A DNA stretch of 6,543 bases from Actinomycetota bacterium. Its GTDB lineage: Bacteria; Actinomycetota; Thermoleophilia; Gaiellales; Gaiellaceae. Below, piece after piece: positions 1-5,214 of this stretch; the stretch's first letter is position 1, and each line of letters starts with the position of its first letter. The notes below the pieces were generated by a model, which did no database searches, was not told where the DNA came from, and saw only the letters and a list, made by a program, of their open reading frames with translations. Location: the NCBI GenBank assembly GCA_013695295.1, contig JACDAS010000062.1, positions 1 through 6,543 on the forward strand, given 5' to 3'. The position numbers and the translations under genes are program-made.

Positions 1-19
1 CGGGCGGATCGGAGGGGAC

Positions 20-140
20 TAGCCTGGACCCGCGCAGACCCTCGGCCTTCGGCCGAGGCCTGCACGCTTAGAAGGTTTCAGGCTCTTAGCGTGCAGCGGA
101 GGCGCCCGAAGGGCGCCGGAGTCTGCGCGGGTCCAAGCTA
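20..140. repeat. Cloverleaf-like inverted-repeat element at the 3' end of greA
   Basis: Bases 20-39 pair with 121-140 in one register. Nineteen of 20 pairs are Watson-Crick; the exception, C24/A136, becomes a G-U wobble if the minus strand is transcribed, so a greA read-through RNA would form an unbroken 20-bp stem. Three hairpins sit inside it. One spans 40-58 (8 bp, 3-base loop). One is 60-68 with 88-96 (9 bp), extended by 70-72 with 84-86. The third spans 101-117 (7 bp, 3-base loop). The two halves are roughly mirror images: outer arm, small hairpin, then a shared CTGCACGCT. The greA stop codon (138-140) is the last part of the outer stem. No T-rich tract follows on either strand, so it is not a standard intrinsic terminator. 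It may be a dispersed palindromic repeat, a structured 3' UTR or a small RNA. The pairing is directly visible; the identity is not known to me. Confidence 0.75.
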
Positions 141-611
141 TGCGGCCTTGATCTCGAGGATCTTGAACTTGAGGGAGCCCCTGGGGGCTGCGACCTCGAC
201 CGTCTCGCCCTTCTTGTGGCCGAGGATCGCCTTGCCGACCGGCGACTCGTTCGAGAGCTTGTTCTCCGCGGGATTGGCCTCCGCCGAGCCGACGATGTGG
301 TACTCGACCGTCTTCTTCGCGTCGATGTCGCGCAGCTTCACGGTCGAGCCGATCGAGACTACGTCCTTCTTGACGTCTCCCTTGGCGATCACCCTCGCCG
401 CGCTCAGACGCTCCTCCAGCTGGGCGATCCGGTGCTCGACCATCGCCTGCTCGTTCTTCGCGTCGTCGTACTCGGCGTTCTCGGAAATGTCGCCGAACTC
501 GCGCGCCACCCGGATCCTGTCCGCAACCTCGCGCCGCTTCTCGTTCGACAGGTACTCGATCTCGGCCTTGAGCTTCTCGTAGCCCTCAGAAGTGAGGATG
601 ACTTCCTTCAC
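138..611 (-). CDS. greA: Transcription elongation factor GreA
   Basis: GreA binds in the RNA polymerase secondary channel and stimulates cleavage of backtracked RNA. The 157-residue product matches the usual length of about 158. The N-terminal coiled coil (about 1-75) carries the tip motif GDISENAEYDDAKNEQ, with the acidic pair at D41 and E44, the numbering used for E. coli GreA. The C-terminal FKBP-like domain (about 80-157) includes IVGSAEANP, SNESPVGKAILG and a final LKFKILEIKAA. I chose GTG at 609-611 because AGGAGG (618-623) lies six bases upstream and the protein then aligns with the family. An in-frame ATG at 630-632 would add seven residues (MRVRRPG) and put the Shine-Dalgarno inside the gene. 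The gene is divergent from dusB, has its own promoter and a hairpin/T7 structure in the leader. Its TAG stop forms part of the inverted-repeat element downstream. Confidence 0.97.
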   Translation of the reverse strand: MKEVILTSEGYEKLKAEIEYLSNEKRREVADRIRVAREFGDISENAEYDDAKNEQAMVEHRIAQLEERLSAARVIAKGDVKKDVVSIGSTVKLRDIDAKKTVEYHIVGSAEANPAENKLSNESPVGKAILGHKKGETVEVAAPRGSLKFKILEIKAA

Positions 612-617
612 GCCCGG

Positions 618-623
618 CCTCCT
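618..623 (-). promoter_or_regulatory. greA ribosome binding site
   Basis: On the minus strand AGGAGG is followed by six bases (CCGGGC) and then GTG. This full-consensus Shine-Dalgarno decides the greA start in favour of GTG at 611 over the upstream ATG at 632. Confidence 0.85.
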
Positions 624-634
624 GACCCGCATCG

Positions 635-668
635 AAAAAAACGCGCCGGCGCTAGCGGCGCCGTCGCG
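635..668 (-). terminator. Hairpin plus T7 in the greA leader (putative attenuator)
   Basis: Read on the minus strand, bases 668-665 pair with 645-642 (4 bp). After one mismatch (664/646), bases 663-658 pair with 652-647 (6 bp), closing a five-base loop at 657-653. Seven T residues (641-635) follow the stem directly. This is the layout of an intrinsic terminator, yet it lies between the greA promoter and the greA ribosome binding site, and the stem begins almost at the expected RNA 5' end. Termination here would release an RNA of about 35 bases. The 5' end CCCGC (670-666) is complementary to GCGGG (630-626) just upstream of the Shine-Dalgarno, which could form an alternative pairing. E. coli greA is known to have a leader terminator producing the short GraL RNAs; equivalence here is inference. 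Confidence 0.6.
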
Positions 669-675
669 GGCCGGG

Positions 676-705
676 ATTCTACATTCGGGCTCGCCAACCC
701 GTCAA
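676..705 (-). promoter_or_regulatory. greA promoter (sigma-70 type)
   Basis: The minus strand has TTGACG (705-700), an 18-base spacer, and TAGAAT (681-676), each close to the housekeeping consensus TTGACA/TATAAT. Transcription should start around 671-667, giving a leader of about 56-60 bases before the GTG. It lies within the 121-bp gap divergent to dusB, with its -35 box about 16 bases from the proposed dusB -10 box, so the two promoters may interfere or be coordinated. Confidence 0.75.
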
Positions 706-713
706 CAGGCTCC

Positions 714-732
714 CTGCGGCTACGATCCCGCG
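714..732 (+). promoter_or_regulatory. Probable leaderless promoter of dusB
   Basis: TACGAT (721-726) fits the TANNNT -10 consensus and ends six bases before the GTG at 733, placing the transcription start at or next to the start codon. No Shine-Dalgarno is present. The decamer CTGCGGCTAC (714-723) recurs at 5691-5700 in the same position ahead of the second protease gene, which supports a shared promoter type. No -35 box is recognisable. Confidence 0.55.
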
Positions 733-1791
733 GTGGGCGCCGATCTCGCCAGCCCGTGGTGGATCGGCCAGGTCGCCATCCCGACGCGGCTCGTGCTGGC
801 TCCGATGGCCGGGGTGAGCGTGCAGGCCTTCCGCCGCCAGGGGCGCCGGTTCGGGGCCGGCCTCGTCTGCTCGGAGATGGTCAGCTGCGCGGGCCTGCAG
901 CACCGCAACGAGCGGACGCTCGGGTACCTCCGGATCGCCTCCGACGAGCACCCCCTGGCCGTCCAGATCTTCGGCTCGGAGCCGGCTGTGATGGCCGAGG
1001 CCGCGAGCATGGTCGAGGCGGCCGGAGCCGACGTCGTCGACATCAACTTCGGTTGCCCCGTGCGGAAGGTGACGAAGACCGGGGCCGGAGCGACGCTGCT
1101 CGACGAGCCGGACCGCGCCGCGCGCATCGTCGAGGCGGTCGCCGGCACCGTCGCCGTGCCCGTCTCCGTGAAGATGCGGCGCGGTCTCGAGGACGGGTCG
1201 CGCGCATGCCTCGACGTCGGCCCGCGGCTCGTCGAGGCGGGCGCGGCGGCGCTGACGCTGCATCCGAGGTCGGCGAGGCAGATGTACACGGGCTTCGCCG
1301 ACCACTCGCTCACGGCCGAGCTCGTCGAACGGGTGAAGGTTCCCGTGATCGCCTCCGGCGACGTCACGTCGCACGGCCAGGCACGGGCGATCCTCGGGAC
1401 GACCGGGTGCGCGGCGGTGATGGTCGGGCGCGCCGCTCAGGGAAACCCCTGGGTGCTGCGTGAGCTCCTCGAGCCGGACGCACCTCAGCCAACCCGGGGG
1501 GAGGTCGCGGCCGAGCTGATCCTCTTCGTCCGGGAGACCGTGCGCGAGCTGGGAGAGCGGCGGGCCGCCAGCTTCCTGAAGAAGTTCTACGGCTGGTACC
1601 TCGGGCGGGGCCGGTTCCCCCGGGCGTTCAAGCAGGAGCTCGTCGTCTGCGAGACGACCGCCGAGATCGAGCAGCGCCTGCTCGTCGCCGCACCGGACGC
1701 CGCCGACGTCCTCGAGCGCCTCGAGGAGGAGCTGCCGCAGACGGAGGACGTCCTACTCGATCTGCCGATCTCGATCTACGGAGGCGGATAA
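733..1791 (+). CDS. dusB: tRNA-dihydrouridine synthase, DusB/NifR3 type
   Basis: This FMN-dependent enzyme reduces uridine to dihydrouridine in the tRNA D-loop region. The 352-residue product has the family motifs in order: VLAPMAGVS (about 21-29, FMN binding), LVCSEMVSCAGL, LAVQIFGSEP, DINFGCPVRKV with the catalytic cysteine at C108, VSVKMRRG with the FMN-contacting lysine at K147, LTLHPRSARQMYTG with histidine H177, VIASGD (about 205-210), and VMVGRAAQGNPW (about 229-240, FMN phosphate). A helical C-terminal domain follows. I chose GTG 733 because the conserved fold begins soon after it and a TANNNT box lies six bases upstream. Reading from the in-frame ATG at 592 would add 47 residues with no family similarity that would overlap the greA start and leader. 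The stop TAA (1789-1791) shares its last base with the ATG of the protease gene. The exact Dus subfamily is less certain than the family. Confidence 0.93.
   Translation: MGADLASPWWIGQVAIPTRLVLAPMAGVSVQAFRRQGRRFGAGLVCSEMVSCAGLQHRNERTLGYLRIASDEHPLAVQIFGSEPAVMAEAASMVEAAGADVVDINFGCPVRKVTKTGAGATLLDEPDRAARIVEAVAGTVAVPVSVKMRRGLEDGSRACLDVGPRLVEAGAAALTLHPRSARQMYTGFADHSLTAELVERVKVPVIASGDVTSHGQARAILGTTGCAAVMVGRAAQGNPWVLRELLEPDAPQPTRGEVAAELILFVRETVRELGERRAASFLKKFYGWYLGRGRFPRAFKQELVVCETTAEIEQRLLVAAPDAADVLERLEEELPQTEDVLLDLPISIYGGG
1780..1784 (+). promoter_or_regulatory. Ribosome binding site of the first S8 protease, inside dusB
   Basis: GGAGG lies within the last codons of dusB, six bases before the ATG at 1791. 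With the TAATG stop/start overlap it supports translational coupling of the protease to dusB. Confidence 0.7.
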
Positions 1792-3902
1792 TGCGCGTTC
1801 TCGCGGCAAGCGTGCTCGCTGCCGCAGGCGCGGTGGCCGCCACCGGAGCGCTCGCGGGGTCGGACCGCGGCCAGGTGCCCGTAGCCCACGTCGACCCGCG
1901 GGTCTACGAGGACACGGCCGGCGGTCGCACCGGACACTTCCTCGTCCGTCTGAGGGCGCGCCCGGACCTGGAGCTGCTCGGGCGCAGCCCGGCAAGCCGT
2001 GCGGAGCAGGGCCGGGCGATCGTGGGCGCGCTCCGCGGGGCGGCGGCCGCGAGCCAGCAGGACGTGATCACGACGCTCGCCGGCCAGGGCGCGCGCGTCC
2101 GGGCGTACTGGATCGTCAACGCCCTCGCCGTGGAGGGGACACGTGCGGCCGTGGATGCCGTGGCCGGCCGCGCGGACGTGGCCGCGGTCGAGCCGGACCG
2201 GGCGTTCAGAGGTCTCATGGGCGATTCCCGCGAGGCCGGGCCCTCAGCCCCGCGCGCGATCGAGTGGAACGTCGAGAAGGTCGGCGCCCCCGGGGTCTGG
2301 GCGCTCGGACACAGAGGCGAGGACATGGTCTACGCGAATGCGGACACCGGCGTGGTCTGGGATCACACCGCGCTGAAGAGCCGCTATCGCGGCTGGAACG
2401 GCTCCTCGGCGACCCACGACTACAACTGGTGGGACGCGATCCACGCAGACGTCAACGGTGACGGCACCAACCTGTGCGGCTTCGGCCTCAGAGTGCCCTG
2501 CGACGACGATCGCGGGTCGCACGGCACGCACACGCTCGGCACGGCGGTCGGTGACGACGGCGCCGGCAACCAGATCGGCGTCGCTCCCGGCGCCAGGTGG
2601 ATCTCCTGCCGCAACATGGATGAGGGGGTCGGACGCCCGAGCACGTACATCGAGTGCCTCCAGTTCTTCCTCGCCCCGACCGACCTGAACGGCGCCAGTC
2701 CCGACCCCGCCAGGCGCCCGCATGCGATCGGGAACTCCTACGCGTGCCCGCCGAGTGAGTCCTGCGCCGTCGGAAGCCTCCAGCAGGCCGTCGATGCGAT
2801 CCGGGCGGCCGGGATCTTCATCTCGGTCTCCGCCGGGAACGAGGGCCCGAACTGCTCGACGGTGGCGTTCCCGCCGGCCGTCTACGACTCCTCGGTCACC
2901 ATCGGGTCGACCGACCGGAACGACCTGATCGCGTCCTCGAGCAGCCGAGGGCCCGTCACGGCGGACGGCAGCGGACGGACGAAGCCCGACCTGGTCGCCC
3001 CGGGCGTGAGCGTCCGCTCGAGCATCCGCGAGGGCTACGGGACGAAGAGCGGCACCTCGATGGCCTCCCCGCACGTGGGCGCGGCCGCGCTCCTGCTCTG
3101 GTCGGGCTTTCCGACCCTCCGCGGCAACGTCGACCGGACGGAGCAGCTGCTCGAGCAGACCGCCGTCAAACTGACGCCGGCAACCCCCTGCGGAAGCGAG
3201 GTTCCCTCGCAGGTGCCGAACAACACCTACGGCCACGGCCGGATCGACGTGCTCGCCGCCTATCGCGCGGCCGGAACGCCAACCTCGGCGACGGCGGTCT
3301 CCGCCGCGAACGTTGCAGTGCCAGAGGGGAACCGCGGCCGGACGACGCTCACGTTCGCCGTCAAGGTCTCGCCGCCTGCGCAGCAGCCGGTGCGCGTCGC
3401 CTACCGAACGACGCCGGGCACCGCGAGACCCGGCGCCGACTACGCGACGGCCTCCGGGACGCTCGTCTACGCGCCGGGCGAGATCGAGAAGCGGGTGCAC
3501 GTCGGCGTGGTCGCCGACCGCGTCGTCGAGCGCGACGAGACGTTCTTCCTCCGCCTCTCGGCCGCCGGGAGCGCGACGCTCCCGCGAGCGACCCCAGTCG
3601 CCACGATCCGAAACGACGACGCCGACCGCACCCCGCCCAGCCTCACCGGCCTGTCCGCCCGCCTCGTGCTCGGCAGACCGCTCGTGCGGTTCATGCTCTC
3701 CGAGCCGGCGACCGTGGCCCTGAGCCTCGAGCGGAAAGGGCGCCGGGTGGCGAGCCTCTCCATCGTCGGCAAGGCGGGTCGCAATTCCGCGCCGGTGCGG
3801 GTCCGGCTCGCTGCCGGCGACTACCTCGTGCGGGCGGTGCCGCGCGACCGGGCAGGAAATGTGGGCGCGGCGGTGCGCGGCGGCGCGTTCACCGTTCGCT
3901 GA
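1791..3902 (+). CDS. Secreted subtilisin-family (S8) serine protease with Calx-beta domain
   Basis: A 703-residue exported peptidase, probably self-processing. It has a signal peptide (about 1-22, basic MR then alanine-rich core), an I9-type prodomain (about 46-141, ending VAAVEPDRAF), and an S8 domain (about 158-495). The catalytic residues are visible: D185 in NADTGV, H244 in GSHGTHT, oxyanion N350 in VSAGNEGP and S423 in GTSMASPH. The text around D185 (NADTGVVWDHTALKSRYRGW) resembles bacillopeptidase F-like enzymes. Eight cysteines in the catalytic region suggest disulfides and an extracellular location. A Calx-beta domain (about 497-610) follows, with GADYATASGTLVYAPGE and VVERDETFFLRLS. 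An Ig-like tail (about 613-703) carries LSEPATVALSLERKGRR. No LPXTG motif or C-terminal membrane segment is seen. The ATG overlaps the dusB stop by one base, an unusual partner for a tRNA-modifying enzyme. The 3' end overlaps coaX by 14 bases. The substrate is unknown. Confidence 0.93.
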   Translation: MRVLAASVLAAAGAVAATGALAGSDRGQVPVAHVDPRVYEDTAGGRTGHFLVRLRARPDLELLGRSPASRAEQGRAIVGALRGAAAASQQDVITTLAGQGARVRAYWIVNALAVEGTRAAVDAVAGRADVAAVEPDRAFRGLMGDSREAGPSAPRAIEWNVEKVGAPGVWALGHRGEDMVYANADTGVVWDHTALKSRYRGWNGSSATHDYNWWDAIHADVNGDGTNLCGFGLRVPCDDDRGSHGTHTLGTAVGDDGAGNQIGVAPGARWISCRNMDEGVGRPSTYIECLQFFLAPTDLNGASPDPARRPHAIGNSYACPPSESCAVGSLQQAVDAIRAAGIFISVSAGNEGPNCSTVAFPPAVYDSSVTIGSTDRNDLIASSSSRGPVTADGSGRTKPDLVAPGVSVRSSIREGYGTKSGTSMASPHVGAAALLLWSGFPTLRGNVDRTEQLLEQTAVKLTPATPCGSEVPSQVPNNTYGHGRIDVLAAYRAAGTPTSATAVSAANVAVPEGNRGRTTLTFAVKVSPPAQQPVRVAYRTTPGTARPGADYATASGTLVYAPGEIEKRVHVGVVADRVVERDETFFLRLSAAGSATLPRATPVATIRNDDADRTPPSLTGLSARLVLGRPLVRFMLSEPATVALSLERKGRRVASLSIVGKAGRNSAPVRVRLAAGDYLVRAVPRDRAGNVGAAVRGGAFTVR

Positions 3903-4647
3903 CGTTCAGCTCCCAGATCAGCCGGAGGCCATCGAGCGTCAGGAACGGGTCGACGACGGAGATCGTGCTCGAATGGGGCGCGATCAGCTCCGCGAGCCCT
4001 CCCGTCGCGATCGCCGTTGCCTCGGTGCCGAGCTCGGCGCGGATCCGAGCGACGATGCCGTCGACCTGACCCGCGAACCCGTAGACGAGCCCCGACTGCA
4101 GCGCGGTCGCGGTCGTCTTGCCGATCACGCTCGCCGGCTCGACGACATCCACCTTGACGAGCCTCGCGGCCCGCGCGAAGAGCGCGTCCATCGAGATCTC
4201 CACCCCAGGGGCGAGGACGCCGCCGACGTAGGCGCCCTCCGAAGAGACGACGTCGAAGTTCGTCGAGGTGCCGAAGTCGACCACGATGCAAGGCGAGCCA
4301 TGGCGCTCGCGCGCGGCGACCGCGTTCGCGATCCGGTCGGGGCCCACCTCTCGCGGATCGTCGTAGCGGATCGGAATCCCGGTCCTCGTCCCGGGCCCCA
4401 GTGTCAGCAGCGCGGCGGCCGTGTACCGCTCCGCGAGCTCCTCGTAGGCCCGTACGAGCTGGGGAACCGTCGACGAGAGGCAGATCCCGGTCAGCGAGCG
4501 GGGGTCGAGCAGGCTGCGGACGAGGACGCCGAGCTCGTCGCCCGTCCGGCGCGGGTCGGTCGCGAGCCGCCAGTGGTCGACGAGGAGCTCGCCGTCGTAC
4601 AGGCCGAGGACCGTCTGCGTGTTGCCGACGTCGACGGTGAGGAGCAA
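3889..4647 (-). CDS. coaX: Type III pantothenate kinase
   Basis: CoaX phosphorylates pantothenate with ATP, the first committed step of coenzyme A synthesis, in the cytoplasm. From TTG 4647 the product is 252 residues, close to the usual length of about 255. It belongs to the ASKHA fold: LLTVDVGNTQTVLGLYDGE (about 2-20, D6 in the phosphate-1 loop), GICLSSTVPQL, GPDRIAN with the expected catalytic aspartate at D104, VVDFGTSTNFDVV (phosphate-2), GGVLAPGVEISMDALFARAARL, IGKTTATALQSGLVYGF, and ATGGLA near the C-terminus. I prefer TTG because CoaX proteins begin at this point. An in-frame GTG at 4719 would add 24 unrelated residues encoded by the palindromic element just upstream. No Shine-Dalgarno is seen before the TTG. 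Same strand as folK and the DUF2469 gene, but separated from the latter by 193 bases; convergent with the protease gene. Confidence 0.94.
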   Translation of the reverse strand: MLLTVDVGNTQTVLGLYDGELLVDHWRLATDPRRTGDELGVLVRSLLDPRSLTGICLSSTVPQLVRAYEELAERYTAAALLTLGPGTRTGIPIRYDDPREVGPDRIANAVAARERHGSPCIVVDFGTSTNFDVVSSEGAYVGGVLAPGVEISMDALFARAARLVKVDVVEPASVIGKTTATALQSGLVYGFAGQVDGIVARIRAELGTEATAIATGGLAELIAPHSSTISVVDPFLTLDGLRLIWELNVSER

Positions 4648-4660
4648 GGGTCGGCGGGGG

Positions 4661-4832
4661 CTAGCTGCTTGTCCGGGAATTCGCGCACTGCAGGGGATGG
4701 CCCCGACCAAGCGGGGCACCGCGGCTGCTCGTCGTTCGTAGCAGCGCTACGGGCGGCGAGCAGACGTGCTGATCCCGCGCAGTGTGTCGGGGCCACCGGC
4801 CGGGTCGCGTGAATTTCCAGACAAGCATCTAG
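4661..4832. repeat. 172-bp long imperfect palindrome between the DUF2469 gene and coaX
   Basis: The two halves mirror each other. The outer arm 4661-4686 pairs with 4807-4832: 22 of 26 pairs are Watson-Crick, and three of the other four are wobbles on one strand or the other. Symmetric 11-base internal loops follow (4687-4697 and 4796-4806). Then 4698-4707 pairs perfectly with 4786-4795, unequal loops follow (17 and 22 bases), and the tip is an 18-pair hairpin, 4725-4742 with 4746-4763, with three T-G wobbles. Both ends are CTAG. G-U wobbles favour the plus-strand RNA (five, against one on the minus strand), that is, antisense to the neighbouring genes. No coding sequence is recognisable. The form resembles a MITE-like non-autonomous element or a large structured RNA; I cannot tell which. 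It leaves only 13 bases before the coaX start, so it must hold or replace whatever upstream signals coaX has. Confidence 0.75.
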
Positions 4833-4840
4833 GCCCCGAC

Positions 4841-5209
4841 CTAGGCCGCGTCGTCGTCCGAGGTCAGCGGCTCGCCGATCCGTTCCGCCAGCGCCTCCGC
4901 CGTCAACTTCGGCTCCTCCCCCTCGCCGCGGAGCTCCTCGACGGTCACGTCGCTCGACGTGTAGACCTCCGCGCGCGGGATCATCCGGCTCGGCCGGTTC
5001 TTGTCCCAGACCCAGACGTCCTCGAGCTTGAGGTGGAAGAACGGGTAGCTCGGCTGCGGGACGTAGTTCAGGTCGAGCCGGTTGCAGAGGTAGGTCGCGT
5101 CCTGGGTCAGCACGCAGTAGCGGAAGAGCCCGAAGACGGCGGTGTACTCCTTCTTGAGGCGGAGCTCGAGCTCTGCCTCGAACTCGTCGAGCTCGTCCAG
5201 GTGCGACAT
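4841..5209 (-). CDS. DUF2469 family protein of unknown function
   Basis: A 122-residue soluble, acidic protein of a conserved family found mainly in Actinobacteria (the mycobacterial member is Rv2901c); its biochemical role is unknown to me. Family features are an N-terminal acidic helix LDELDEFEAELELRLKKEYTAVFGLFRY, then LCNRLDLNY, a strand with HLKLEDVWVWDKNRPSRMIPRAEV, and the SSDVTVEEL segment near residue 90. The last 30 residues (from RGEGEEPK) are a variable, acidic, probably flexible tail that makes it longer than the roughly 100-residue mycobacterial protein. The ATG at 5207-5209 lies five bases after the folK stop, so it is probably co-transcribed with folK. No strong Shine-Dalgarno is visible. 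In mycobacteria the gene sits near rnhB, not folK, so this setting is different. Its TAG stop lies in CTAGGCC (4841-4847), repeated at 4829-4835 at the edge of the palindrome. Confidence 0.87.
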   Translation of the reverse strand: MSHLDELDEFEAELELRLKKEYTAVFGLFRYCVLTQDATYLCNRLDLNYVPQPSYPFFHLKLEDVWVWDKNRPSRMIPRAEVYTSSDVTVEELRGEGEEPKLTAEALAERIGEPLTSDDDAA

Positions 5210-5214
5210 CGATT

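Noticed and set aside
26..134. A tRNA or tRNA-like gene, suggested by the three-arm cloverleaf.
   Set aside because: The closing stem is 20 bp and two loops have only three bases; no T-loop, anticodon arm of normal size, or CCA end can be fitted.
20..140. A standard intrinsic terminator for greA.
   Set aside because: The hairpins are strong, but no T-rich run follows the stem on the minus strand (it reads GTCCCCTCC).
592..732. An N-terminal extension of DusB from ATG 592.
   Set aside because: The 47 residues lack family similarity and would overlap the greA start and leader; the TANNNT box six bases before GTG 733 explains the start better.
216..1463. A 415-codon open frame on the plus strand across greA and dusB.
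   Set aside because: It is antisense to GreA and out of frame with the clear Dus protein; the product is an Arg/Gly/Ala-rich string with no domain, typical of high-GC shadow frames.
2244..3500. A 418-codon open frame on the minus strand within the first protease gene.
   Set aside because: It is antisense to the S8 catalytic domain, is rich in Arg/Gly/Val/Asp, and has no recognisable motif or start signal.
4648..4719. An N-terminal extension of CoaX from GTG 4719.
   Set aside because: These codons come from the palindromic element; known CoaX proteins begin at the DVGNT strand.
3859..4812. A 317-codon plus-strand open frame opposite coaX.
   Set aside because: It mirrors the coaX codons and runs into the palindrome; composition is that of a shadow frame.
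4661..4840. A known riboswitch (for example pantothenate- or CoA-related) ahead of coaX.
   Set aside because: I recognise no conserved riboswitch core, and the end-to-end palindrome with plus-strand wobble bias fits an inserted element at least as well.
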